From Epichloe hybrida (taxonomy: Eukaryota > Ascomycota > Sordariomycetes > Hypocreales > Clavicipitaceae), in NCBI GenBank assembly GCA_019022495.1, contig JAFEKR010000002.1, forward strand, positions 62,001 through 126,000: 64,000 nt of DNA, in the 5' to 3' direction. The position numbers were made by a program, and so were the translations under genes. Of this stretch, positions 1 through 10,914 are shown one piece after another (position 1 is the first letter of the stretch; each line of letters begins with the position of its first letter). The notes beneath the pieces are model-generated. The model was not told where the DNA came from, did no database searches, and saw nothing but the letters and a program-made list of their open reading frames with translations.

Positions 1-2920
1 ATACCTGTGCTGTGGCAGTGGGGGCGTTGATTTTCGCAGCCGTGGATGTTGGCCGTTGCTGGGCCGCGGGAATGTCAGATTGTTGACTTGCGGCTGGTTG
101 CGCCGGACTTTGCCCATTCGTGGTTGGTCGCTGTGGTGTGGCAGGTGTGGCAGGTGTGCGCCCCGGCTCGGCTGCTTGCTGTTGTTGAGGTTGTTGAGGT
201 TGTTGAAGCTGTTGTTGTGGTTCTTGTGGTTGTCGTGGTTGTTGTGCTGGATGCTGGACACTGTGCTGCTGGTGGTGCTGGCCCTGCGGTCGAGGAACTT
301 GAGGCGGCAATTGCGCGTGAGGCCGTTGGAGTGCTTGAGAAGCTGGGGTGGCCATTGGCCTGGGGATGGAGATGGAGGCGTGGGTGTTCTGGCCCTCGGC
401 GTCGTTGGTTTGGTGTTGATGGCCGACTTGGTGTTGCGCAGATGATGCAGCCTGAGGTGCAGTGGCGGCCTGCGCAGGAGTCGCGACGCCAGCTCCAGCT
501 CCAGCTCCAGCTCCAGCTCCAGCTCCAGCCGCGCTCGCTGGGCCGACTGATGTCCGTGGCGGGTGTTGCAGGCCGCCCGCCAATGCCATGATGCCTTGCA
601 ACTTGGCCTGGTCCTCCTCCGAGGTGAGGCGTGCCCTTTCCTCGGCCTCCTTGCGTGCTGCCTGTGTCGGCGCTCTCGTCTTGAGTTCGCCAGTGACAGC
701 CTGCAGATAGTACGGCATTTCGGAATTGGTCTTTAAGAAGAAGAGCTTGAGGTTTCTGGCCTTGTCCTTCAGCTGTACCTGGGTTCTGTCCTTCAGTATA
801 TCTGAAATCGTGCCGTTATGGCCAAACAGCGTCAGTATTTGGCTCCAATGTGGCCCTTTGACCGTGTCAAGACCAGCCATGAGAGCCTTTTCCTCTTCTT
901 GCGTCCACGGCCGACGCGTTGAATGAAGGCCTTCTCGTCGAGTGTGCGCCGAGGATTTTGAAAGGGCGGCTTGCCGAGCCTTGTCATATAGTATTGCGCT
1001 GGAGAATGTCTGGTTGGGCGGTAGGGTCTGACCAGGTGCCAGGGGCTGTTGTGGTTCTGGGGGGGGTTGCGAATAGGTATGGTAGGGATTCTGTGCTTGG
1101 TGATGTTGTAATTGGGCCAGGTACGGCAAGTGAGAAGCCATGCTCTCCGCTGTTGATTCATGTTAGGAGCATTCCATCGCGCGTTGGCAAATTCTCGGCT
1201 TACACTTACTGGTACTGGTGGGCACCGTAGGCTGGAACGGAACAGGAGAGAGTCCATGCAGAGTCGTTTTGACGTAATTTGAAGTGCTTTCAGCGACGAG
1301 GGCCTCGAGCTCTTTATAATCTGTCATGTCGATTTTGCCGTTGGTTTGAACTGTAGTGCCTTCTGGCTTGCTTTCCGTATCGGCAGCTTGAGTCGACGTC
1401 TCCTCTCCAGCCAGCGCAGCTGCCGCGGCAGTCGAAGCTTCTTCCACCGCCGGCTCATCCGTCAACCCAGCCAAAGCATTTTGAACGAGTCCAGAGGCCG
1501 TCTTTTCGAAGAAAGAAGAAAGGTCGTCCATGTCGAGGTCTGTGTCACCTGTGTCACCCGTGGCTTCCAAGGTCGGGTCAGATTCAGTTTCGCGCTCTTC
1601 AAGCTTTATTGGTACGCCCAGCTTGTCACCCAGATCCGTCAATGATCCAAGCTTGCCGTTGGCGAAGTCAAGATAACTGCGCAACAGGTCCTCTGCAGGG
1701 TGCTTATCTCTCAATGCCGCAGGCTCAGCTTGCTCCTTGACCTCACATTGGAGAGTCTCTTTCCGCGTTTGTACCGAAGATACGAAGCTCTGATCGGCAG
1801 AAGTGAGTTCTCCGCCTCCGTGCTGCTCTTTCAGAATATCCTCTAATCCCTGTGTCAGAACCTCGCCAATGACTTCTTCCGACGGCTTCTCGGGCTGGTT
1901 CTCGACAAGAAATTCGATGGCTCTTTGAGTTTTTATACCGAGATACAATTCCGTCATACCAGGCGACAAGTCGGACAATTGGCACTGGAACAAGGCCAAA
2001 AAGCTGTCGTCGGCGTCAGATAGTGCTTTCGGTGACCCGTCGACTAGCCATAACCCCAGTTGCGCCATATTTGCAAGCTCTATAAACGCCCTTGAATCGC
2101 GGTTTCGGACATCGAGCTGATCGGCTGAGAGGACGGAGCCTGCAGAATAGAGCTGGCGGACGTGCTCGAACGAAGTCTTTAATTGGTGGAATGAGCGCTT
2201 GTGATCTGAATCCGTACCACGAACTAGCTTGATTGTGTCCCCAAATGGGGCTTGCACTAGAATCAGTAATATTGACAGCGCCTTCAATCACACGGTAACA
2301 GGTCAGCACGCAGGCCAGGACAGGCCATATCCTGGATGAAGGATATGCATTCCAACTCACAAGATTTCCTAGCGCATGTATGTTCGCATCACGAACATAC
2401 TTGAGAGGTTCCGCGGCAAATGTAGGCCGGACTATGGGCAGTTCTGGCAGCATCGTCGTCGCATCGACCTCTATAGGATCTGACGGGGGCATGTCGGGCA
2501 CATCGTTGCCACGTGTGGCCTGGTCTACCAAGTCGCCGACATTGGACAGCGCATTCTGAACAAGAAGAGCCAAATCATCTTCTAGCAATTCAATCTCCGT
2601 TTCCGTCTCGTTCTTTGCACGCTTGGACTCAGAAGTCTCGCTTGTGGCGGCAATGTCTTCGAACGGTCGTTTGGATGCAATCTCCGGCGACAAGGTGAAG
2701 TCGAGTCCTTCTAATCCAGCATGGTCGTGCTCTTGTTTGATGCCTTCACGTTGTATGTCAGCTTCTGGTATCAATTGCGACTTGTTTGGTGGGGTCCTCA
2801 AGTATCAGTCGACATGCGCATCTGACTTGTTCGTTTTGGAAATGGCAGAGGCAAAGCGAGCAAAGACGTACCGGGCGAAGGAGTAGCGGCGCTCGCTGTA
2901 GCCAACGCCGACTCGGCCAT
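1..2920 (-). CDS. TBF1: Tbf1-like TTAGGG-repeat-binding factor, TRFH + Myb telobox (C-terminus off window)
   Basis: Four exons fit one frame: 2872-2920, 2361-2764, 1210-2281 and 1149 to the window edge. Introns are 2765-2871 (GTACGT), 2282-2360 (GTGAGT..AAG) and 1150-1209 (GTAAGT..CTAAC..CAG). Start is ATG at 2920 ([11 protein letters not shown]); at least 891 codons. Residues about 90-360 look like the TRF-homology dimerisation domain. A single Myb domain lies near residues 587-650: it begins [20 protein letters not shown] and contains the telobox-like helix [17 protein letters not shown]. The rest is Gln/Pro/Ala-rich, with a Gly-Ala run. In fungi this family binds TTAGGG-type DNA at telomeres, subtelomeres and some promoters, in the nucleus. 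The first intron's acceptor is the least certain boundary; an upstream non-coding or extra exon is possible because the frame stays open beyond the ATG. The gene is not RIP-mutated and is divergent from the recombinase gene at 4085. Family call is confident; the exact orthology to TBF1 is inferred. Confidence 0.85.
491..526. repeat. Hexanucleotide run (AGCTCC)x6 inside the Tbf1-like gene
   Basis: Six perfect AGCTCC units. On the minus strand they encode an alternating Gly-Ala stretch in the low-complexity C-terminal half of the Tbf1-like protein. Such coding hexamers often vary in copy number between strains. The plus-strand open frames over positions 46-710 are by-products of this low-complexity sequence. 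Confidence 0.85.
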
Positions 2921-4084
2921 AATGGCAATTCTATCGGGTGTCACAGTGAGTGACACATGCGACGACGGATTGCAATGGGTCGATTTGGTACGATTGGCGA
3001 CTTGCGGCTCGTTACTCTTGTTGGACAGCGACTGCAAAGACGGGCTGGTCGCTACTATTTGCTTGCGGGCGGTCGGAGAAATTTGCTGAGTAAGTCGCGC
3101 CGGTTGCCCTTATATCGTGCCCCAAAATTCTGCCGCTTCCAGATACACAATCGACACAGCTTCGAGCAGAATTTATTAAATGGCGACGAAATTGAATTGA
3201 AGGCGGTTTCGTACGTGCTACATACCACGACGACTATGTATGAAACCCGAAAGATGCATCGCTTGGACGATCAACGCCTAATACCCTAGGTATCTCAATT
3301 CTGTGACATGCCCATTGCTGTCGGGCCTTATTGTCTCTTGTTATCAACCTGATCTTTGAACACTACGGAGACATAGTCTGGCGCTTTCCTGCGAGAAACA
3401 CGAGAAATTTCTTTCGTCGGCGTAGCCACAAGTGCCGCCACAAGCCACAAGCCACAGGCGACAATCACGCACTTTCGAACGTATTGCTTGTGACGCGACG
3501 GACAAAAAGACATACAACAGCCGGTGTTCGCTGGTCGTCACCGACCTAACTACTAATCTGCCCCTTACCAGCTTGTCTATAGAAGAGCGGATAGGACACC
3601 GCGTCTAAAATATAAACTCCCTTAATATTTACCTAATAGACCTGCTTTTGTTCTCTCCTCTGTTTTCCTATATGCCACTATTTTGCCCTTTTGCAGGATC
3701 TATTTAAGAACCACTCCTCTAATACTAAAGCGCCGGGCAGTGAGTTACACCCGCCGGACGCTGCACACACCTTAAGTTGCCTGTTTTTCGCCCTGGCCTG
3801 CGCATGATGTTCTCCCTGTTATAGGAGGCGCCAGACGCCCCCTTCTCTTGCTCTTTGACCACGCTCTTTTTCTACATTAGGATTTCCCGGCATGTTTAGT
3901 CTGCCTAATGAATCACCCAGACTTACAAGATCCGCGTGTCTCGCCTGCTTTAGTCCAGGAGACAGGTATACCAAATAAAAGAACGTCTGCCCCCTTTTTC
4001 ATGGGGTCATTTTTACCCTCATGATGTCAAAGTCCCTTCCGCCATTTCGTACACCTTGCCCGAGCTGTCCTTCAGTTGATCAGA
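2921..4084. other. Divergent intergenic region between Tbf1-like and recombinase-like genes
   Basis: This holds the 5' regions of two genes transcribed away from each other. The stretch up to about 3100 remains open in the Tbf1-like frame but has no ATG, so it is probably 5' leader. From about 3550 to 4030 the sequence is pyrimidine-rich with scattered GC patches; I see no coding frame. If the recombinase gene marks the end of a mobile element, the element's boundary should lie here, but I found no convincing terminal repeat or target duplication by eye. Confidence 0.5.
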
Positions 4085-6863
4085 ATGCCTCCTGATTCGA
4101 AGGCCTTGCTTCGTTTTGCCCGCCCGAGCGTGCGCCAATTCAGCAAAGAAGCCGCCCAGGCTGCGGTGAAAAAGTACCAGGAGAAGCCGCTGAGTGAGGT
4201 TTGTCGCCTGGATCCGAAAACGAGGAAACGCCGTGAAAGGGTCTGGAAGAACTGGGAAGAGTGAGGCCTCCTACACAACTAGAATCAGGTGGGAAAAACG
4301 TACTGATTTTTGCTCTTGCAGGTTTGCTGCATGTGCTGAAGTCAATTCAGTCAACATCTGGTTTGACCTCTGCCTTGGCAAGCCAGAAGTCTAGGCTATT
4401 TTCCAGGGATTCCTCAGACAATACTGGGAGCAGTCTGTTACGTGGCGACCCTGCCTTGGCCCTGAGGAATATGAGCAAGTGCACACTATTGACTGTGCGT
4501 CAACAATAGAAGATGTGTGGTGTTTGCTGGTAAATCATGCAGACGATCGGATTATGAGGCCAAAAAGGCTGAAAGATCCCAAGAACGCTGGAGTCTGGTC
4601 GTTGAAGTATGCTTCTAGAAAGACCCAGCCAACCTGCGGTCCTACTTATGAGATAGCTCGCGTGGGTTCCTGACTCCATTTCTTGTCCATCAATGACACA
4701 CGTCTCTAACCATTAAACGAATGCAGTGGATTCCTGAGTTCTGCTCTGGAATGGGGCTTAACCTAGGACAGACGTTCCAGAAAGAAGGCGCCTCCCGCGA
4801 TGACATCTTAACCATACTCACCACGATTTGGAAGCAAGCGGATGATATTAGGTGCACACCCGACGATAGACTTTCTTTCTGTATGTACGTCGTCGAAATG
4901 GGCCTGGGAGGATGGCGACCAGGCGAGCTGGAACTGAAGTATAATCGTGTAAAGCTTGCATGGGTTAGAGACCCAGTCGATCCCTCTATCACACGGACCA
5001 TATGCTGGGCTACGGTTGATCATAACAAACTACGACGGCTTAGGATTGAGAGGGACCAGCGTTCAAGGTATGCCTCTCCCGTACCTCGCTTGTGGTTCAT
5101 CTTTCACAATAGATAAAGCCGACCGGTTAAGCTAACAGGCGTTACTGTTTCCGTGACACGCAGCCTCAGCTATGCTATTTCTGTCGTTCCATCATTAATG
5201 TTGTGCTTAACCACAATGTTCACGATCAGAGCAGTAAGGGACAATGCTTTTCAAGCTGGTTATACAACGTGTGATGAGGTTCTCAACCCCGGAACACTCG
5301 CGGACGGAACCGACTTTGTGGAATTACGTTGGAAGGACGAGTTCATGAGCAACGACAAATATATTATGCCAATGAACTACCGTAGGTTTCTTGATATCTG
5401 GAACGAAGTGCGCATAGTAGCTGGATGCCGATCTAACCTCCGACCGTACTCGGTTCGGGTTGGGGCTGTGGGTAGATTGGATGGTAAGGTTTCCTTCCGT
5501 ATGTAAAACACCCTCGCTTGTCTGGCCATTGATACCAGGTTGCCTTCAACCGGCGCTCCGCAACTTCATCGTCTCGCAGTCAACAGAGGTGTTTGAACGC
5601 AGCTACCAGCCAACGAAACTACGTGTCGATTTGGAGCGGGTCTTTTCCGGCAAAAAAGCAGAAGATAAGGCCCTATTTTGGGATGCTATCTTTAATATCT
5701 TCCATTCTCGGGACCCCAACGCACCTACTCGCCTGTCAGAAGGGGAACTCGATCAATTTGAGTCAAGAAGTGACATCACAGAGCTTCGCAAGGAGCTGAG
5801 AAACCTCACCGCTGAAGAAGGGTCATCCAGCGAAAAAGCAAAGAAGGTCGCGGCGCGAATTCGATACACCATACAATGCCTGGAGAAGCTAGCAGTCCAA
5901 GAGAAACGCCGCAAGTACTTTAAAGAAGCAGATCAGCTGCGAGCAATGAACCGCTCGACAGCACATCTCAGGGACGAGGTGGAAAATCTGAAAGGAAAGC
6001 GATTTAGGAACAGCAGTGCCTACGCCGCCAAGCTAGCTCATCTCTTACTAGAGTCCGATCGTCTTTTTGGACTTGCTGACCGTCTTATCGCTTATTTGAA
6101 CGGTACATACCTCCAAAATGAGTGTGGTAATGATGATGATGCTGTGGCGAAACCGAAGGAGCCGCCGCGATGTCTCTTTGGTTGTGGGATATTCTTCAAC
6201 TCCTCAGCGCTTACAAGGCACGTTCGCAGCCAGCACATGCACGTATTCAAGAGCAAATTCGTGTGCCCCGAGTGCAAGCGGATGAAGTCTGAAGAAGCAG
6301 TCATCGAGGCAAATCCCTGTGCCTGGAGTAGTCATGTTCGAAGAGTCCATGGCAGAGTCCACGCCCCAAACCTAGAGTCTTTACCGGACGCCCTCTGTCT
6401 CTTGTGCGACCGACAATGCAGGCAGAGAGGATTCTCCCGCCACTTGAACACTCACAGCGTGCAATTTGACGAGCCATTTTCTTGTCCAGCATGCCTACGA
6501 GAGGGCAACAAGGTCGAAATCAACGGCGCAGGAGGCTGGATCATCCATGTAGCGGACGTTCACGGAGGTACCAAGGTCCTTGGAGCCGTACTTGTCTGTG
6601 AATCAACATGTTCAGATTCAAAGGTCGTTCCGGTGGCCATACACTCCACGGAAGCTCAACACCGAAGGGAGCTGGAGAGGAGACGAGAAGCAGACATGAA
6701 GAGGAAGGTAGCTGTTGCGTCATCATCACCCCTCCATCCATCCAAACGGGTGAAATCAGTGTTCGTTCAAACATATGCATGTTCAAGTGAGGAATCCGAT
6801 TGGCAGATTCCTGCAGTAGATCCTCACGCGGATGAGGAGTTTTGGGTTGATGGGAGGGAGTAG
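4085..6863 (+). CDS. DUF3435-type tyrosine-recombinase-like protein with C2H2 fingers (captain-like); in-frame TAG
   Basis: Five exons join in frame: 4085-4260, 4322-4661, 4727-5067, 5164-5483, 5539-6863, giving 833 codons plus stop. Introns are 55-96 bp. For intron 3 the acceptor at 5163 keeps the frame open, while the nearer one at 5138 does not. The fold matches the DUF3435 family: an Arg-I-like motif GGWRPGELEL (R236), the second box PYSVRVGA in YxxR form (R384) and a Tyr motif VFERSYQP (Y415). A coiled coil follows at about 470-560, then Cys/His finger-like motifs near residues 603-730 (CLFGC..H, CPECK..H, CLLC..H, CPAC..H). Family members include captains of Starship elements, which insert DNA by tyrosine recombination; others are of unknown role. 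Codon 83 (4392-4394) is TAG inside a conserved stretch (GKPEV*AIFQGFLRQYW). Either TGG or CAG would become TAG by one RIP-type change, so the gene may be a recent pseudogene. Residues 1-82 and 84-833 otherwise read cleanly. Transcription points towards the transposon-rich block. Confidence 0.72.
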
Positions 6864-6925
6864 TCAACCTGGCCGCTCGAGGAATGACCCTACCCCGTGA
6901 CAATGGACAGATAATGGATAATGGA

Positions 6926-6934
6926 TATAAAAGG
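6926..6934 (+). promoter_or_regulatory. TATA box of the 7082 gene
   Basis: TATAAAAGG matches the strong eukaryotic TATA consensus. It sits 63 bp after the recombinase stop codon and about 150 bp before the ATG at 7082. A pyrimidine-rich leader follows (about 6975-7030), as is usual for well-expressed genes of filamentous fungi. The intergenic space is therefore compact and the downstream gene has its own promoter. Confidence 0.65.
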
Positions 6935-7081
6935 CGGTGCTCCCCCCTAAACTGTTCAAAACAACTTAGACCTTTATACATATCCGCCTGTTGTTTCTAC
7001 TTATTCACTCCTCGCACGTCACTGCTCAATTCGGGCTGGTTCCCATTCCCGACACAGTATTGTTCGACGTCTACTGCAAAG

Positions 7082-7870
7082 ATGGCATTTACATCTACCA
7101 ACGACCTCGCCGATCTTGGCAAAGAATGTTTAACCTCATGGTTCGCCCCTATGGTGCAAGTGGACAACATCGATCCATCGGTGCTCGTTGCCGACCATCT
7201 CGAGAACCTCTATGCGAATGAAGCGGAAGAGCTGCTAGCATTCTACAGCGAAAGCATGTCTTCAGGACCAGCGGGGGCTGAGTCCGAACTTTGTCTCGAA
7301 GAGCTTCTTGATGACGATGAATCGAAGGTCTATGAAACGATTGACTACCATGAGTCTGCTCAAGATGCTTATGAGTCACAAAAAGCGAGTTCCTCTCCCG
7401 TCAATGCTCGCCTCCATGGCCATAAGAAACGGGCCACCCGAATTGTCAAACAAGCATTGAAGCAACGTCGGAGCGGCAGGCCACGAGTCTGCTACAGGGC
7501 CGTGAAGGCCGAGCTCTCATTTGGTGACGAAGATCTGGCCGAGGTCGAAACATTTGAGTGGAATCAGGCTCTCAAGCAGTGGACCTCGCCTGATGGAACA
7601 AGCGTGCCTGACCTTGATTGTTACTTGAGACGCCGGTTGGCCGCTTCTCGGCGGACACACCCTCGACCGAGATATGTTGAAAGGCACTATAGACTGGTGC
7701 ACTTATGGATCAAACGACATGGCATGAAGAGGGCAGTCCACTTACGCTTCAATGGCTACGCGGATTGGGTAGGAACTCACTGTGGTTCTCCTTGTGTGAG
7801 GTTGGGTCTGGCCGGAGTAAGGCGGGCTCTGCGAGGCGAAATAGCTCCTGCCAAAGTGACTCGTACATGA
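7082..7870 (+). CDS. Hypothetical protein, 262 aa, acidic N-half and basic C-half
   Basis: I do not recognise this protein. The frame is open from 6884, but the ATG at 7082 (MAFTSTNDLADLGKECL) is preferred because a TATA box and a CT-rich leader lie just upstream, which puts the earlier ATG too close to the promoter. No intron is needed. Residues 1-115 are acidic (ELLAFYSES, EELLDDDES). Residues about 125-262 are rich in Arg/Lys, with runs such as KKRATRIVKQALKQRRSGR and LRRRLAASRRTHPRPR; this suggests nucleic-acid or chromatin contact, but that is inference. There is no signal peptide and no membrane segment. It stands just downstream of the captain-like gene in the same orientation and 200 bp before the edge of a transposon. 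Base composition is normal, without RIP. Confidence 0.6.
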   Translation: MAFTSTNDLADLGKECLTSWFAPMVQVDNIDPSVLVADHLENLYANEAEELLAFYSESMSSGPAGAESELCLEELLDDDESKVYETIDYHESAQDAYESQKASSSPVNARLHGHKKRATRIVKQALKQRRSGRPRVCYRAVKAELSFGDEDLAEVETFEWNQALKQWTSPDGTSVPDLDCYLRRRLAASRRTHPRPRYVERHYRLVHLWIKRHGMKRAVHLRFNGYADWVGTHCGSPCVRLGLAGVRRALRGEIAPAKVTRT

Positions 7871-8068
7871 ATGGCAGCGTCAAGCGACCTCCATTTCTCT
7901 TAGCTATCCTAGTCTGTTTTAAATTACAAGAGGTTTTTAATGAGAGCCAGATTCTCTAAAAGGTGTTAAGGATGTCAGGTTTCTGTAGGGTAGTCCAATA
8001 ACGGACAACACCTTTTGACACGACTTGCGGCTGTGTTTTACCTGCACTGACAAATGATCTGACTGCTA

Positions 8069-8115
8069 CGGTCGCACATTAGAGAGGCCCTGCAAAGGGC
8101 TACTAAAATAAAAAA
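8069..8115 (+). repeat. Left terminal inverted repeat (47 bp)
   Basis: This 47-bp stretch pairs with the complement of 20594-20640. The differences (for example CCCTGC versus CCCCGC, and CTACTAAAAT versus CTGCCAAAAC) are all C/T or G/A transitions, as expected from RIP. The outermost 30 bp are nearly unmutated although the interior is heavily damaged. Confidence 0.85.
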
Positions 8116-8316
8116 CCTATATTATAATTTTAGGTAAACTATATAAATAGTAAACTAAATCTATATATAAATTTAAGGAAGTATATATATATAAAATAAA
8201 ACTAAGCTAAGCTAGTCTTTACTTTACTTAACTCTTATATATAAAAGTAAGTTACTAACTTAAAATACTATAAAAAAGTACTAGCTATTATTCTAGATTA
8301 GCTAGTATTACTAGCT

Positions 8317-8562
8317 AATATCTTTATTTATAATTACTTAGTTAATAGCTTTATTAATAGTATTATAATATATATAAAAGGGCTATAATATAACTTAAAA
8401 GTAAAAAAAGTAAGGAAAAATTTATATATATAACTTTAAATATCTTTATTTATAATTACTTAGTTAAGAGCTTTATTAATAGTATTATAATATATATAAA
8501 AGGGCTATAATATAACCTTAAAGTAAAAGAAGTAAGGAAAAAATTATATATATAACTTTAAA
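8317..8562. repeat. 122-bp tandem duplication inside the TIR element
   Basis: Two near-identical copies, starting at 8317 and 8439, begin AATATCTTTATTTATAATTA. They differ by a few transitions and small indels. No function is visible. Confidence 0.8.
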
Positions 8563-8874
8563 GAATAATAGGATTATTTATAGTTTTATTCTTATTTAGT
8601 ATAATTAGGTTATCTTTAGTTCTAGGTCCTTTAATAAGGTTAACTAGTTATTCTTAAGAAACTATATTTAATCTTATATAAGCATTTATTACCTATAGAC
8701 TTACCTAGTCTTTATTAAAATAAGAAAATATATAATTTAGCTATTTATAGTTACTATATATATTACTAAAGTAGCCTAGTAAGTATATATAAACTAGAAA
8801 TAGTATAGTAAGATTATCTTTATTTTATACTATTTATTACTTATAGTAATTATAAGGATTTATATATAAACTAC

Positions 8875-9144
8875 TGTTAGGAGCGCAGAGGTCAGAGATA
8901 GGATGTTTATTGAAGCGGGTCTTTGGAGAACCTTTAGGCCATGTAAATAATAAAGAGGCTAGCTAGCTATAAGATAGTTATATGCTTATAAAGCAAGGTA
9001 TTTATTAAAGACTATGCATATTATTAATACTAGGTTAAAGATAAAAACCTTTACACACTTACCCCTAGCTAGTATTTATCTAGTAGTAACTATAATAGTC
9101 TTAGCTATTACTTTATTTATAACCTTTTAGTATAAGCTATAATA
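8875..9144 (+). repeat. 5' LTR of gypsy A
   Basis: 270 bp, TG at the start and a RIP-changed end (AAGCTATAATA for AAGCCGTGACA). The first 100 bp keep CpG and GC-rich words; mutation density rises towards the inner edge. No tRNA-complementary primer site could be named just after it (AATTAATCTCT). Confidence 0.9.
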
Positions 9145-10914
9145 AATTAATCTCTTTAAACCTTTTTAAGGATATAAACTATTAGCTACATTATTATATA
9201 GCTAATGCTTTAAAGATCTATAAGAAATATATTAATACCCTATAATAATAAAGCTATAGATAATTAGGGAGTTAAAGAACCCTTATAATCTAGAACTATA
9301 AATAATAATAAGGTATAATAAACGCTACTTAATCCTAATTTAAGTAAAGGTATAGATAATATAACTAAAGAAAAAAGAGTATTATAATAATACTATAAGG
9401 TTATATAAGCTAAGCTATATTACCTTTAGAGAAGATAAAAGGTCTTATAAATAAAGGTATAAATTAGAGAGCTTAAGGTAAATCTAGGATTAGCTAGACC
9501 TTAAACTAGACCTATAATTACCCCTTAGATATTAGCTATAATTTTACCTATAGTCTATAGTAACTTAGTAATAATTATATAGTAAAATAGTCTTATTAAA
9601 ATATAGATAAAAATGCCTATATATAAAGGGGAAATATATAAAAGCCTATAGAATTTCTTAGTAAACTTAAATATATTATTTAAATTAAACTACTATACCT
9701 TTAAGGATAATATAACTAAGGTAATATATATAAGTAGTTACTTAGCTAGTAATATAAAGTAATAGTAAATATATTATATAGCTATAAATAAGTAAATAGA
9801 TTATTTGTTAATTACCTAGGTAAATTTTCTAGAATAGCTAAAAATAGAAATAATAAATATAAGTATAAGATACTTAGAAGTAATAAGGTTATTACTAAAT
9901 CTTAAGTAAAAGAATAACTAATTATTTTAATCCTTTATATAAGCCTAGGATAAGATAAAAGTTAAGTTACCTAAAGAAATCCCTATATATCTAAGAATTA
10001 TAATCTTTCTAAATAGCTTAAATAATACTATAAGAAAGTAAATAATTAGTTAAGAGATTTTAATAACCTAAAGCTAACTATAAAGCTAGGGTAAGAAAGT
10101 AAAGGTTATAATAAGCTTAGGCTAAAGTAATAAAAAAAGTTAAGACTTTAAAAGAAAGAGATAATACTCTTATTTTATATTACTTATAAGTAAAGTATAG
10201 TAATAAAGTAAAGATTAAGGGAAAAAATTATCCCTAGTATACTATAAATATAAAAACCCTAGGTATATATTACTAGCTTATTAAGTACTAGATTATTTTA
10301 CCTATAAAAGTACTAGGTATATAACTAAGAAATATAGTAAAAGTAATAATAAAGCTATATTTTTTAATATAATACTAGTTTAATTAGTATAAACCTAGAA
10401 ATATAGTCTTACTATAAAGTACCCTATAGATAATAAAATAAGAATATAAGTATCTCTATAATAAGATAACTAGTAATTAGCTATATAAGCACTATTTAAT
10501 ATAAGTATATAGTCTTTAATAATTTATCTAAAATTATTATTAAAAAAGGATTAGGAGAATATAATCTAATTAAATAGAATACTAGAGAGTATAAGTAAAA
10601 AAGTAATTTAATATTAAGGAATCTTAAAAAATTAATAAAGATAAAAAATAGTATAGGATTTATAAAGGTTTACTAAGTTAATTACTTTATTACTAAGAGT
10701 AATAAAGATTAGGCTAAGTAAAAAATATATAAAAAGGACCTAAAATAAATATATAAATAAATAGTAAAGTAACTATATAAATCCTAGAGTATACTTATTT
10801 ATAGTAAAAAAGTAAAGGTATTATAGTTATACTAATTCTAGAAAATATAAGTAGTAAAGAAGCTATATTAAATTAAGATAAAAGCACTAAGTGCCTTATA
10901 TTAATAATCCTAGA

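Noticed and set aside
46..926. Long plus-strand open frames (up to 181 codons)
   Set aside because: They are antisense to the Gln/Pro/Ala-rich C-terminus of the Tbf1-like gene, whose minus-strand frame stays open with a coherent Myb domain upstream; the plus products are low-complexity Leu/Val runs.
5068..5170. Apparent frameshift in the recombinase gene
   Set aside because: It vanishes if the intron ends at 5163 (CGCAG) rather than 5138; the frame then continues into the conserved MLCLTTMF..NAFQAGY stretch.
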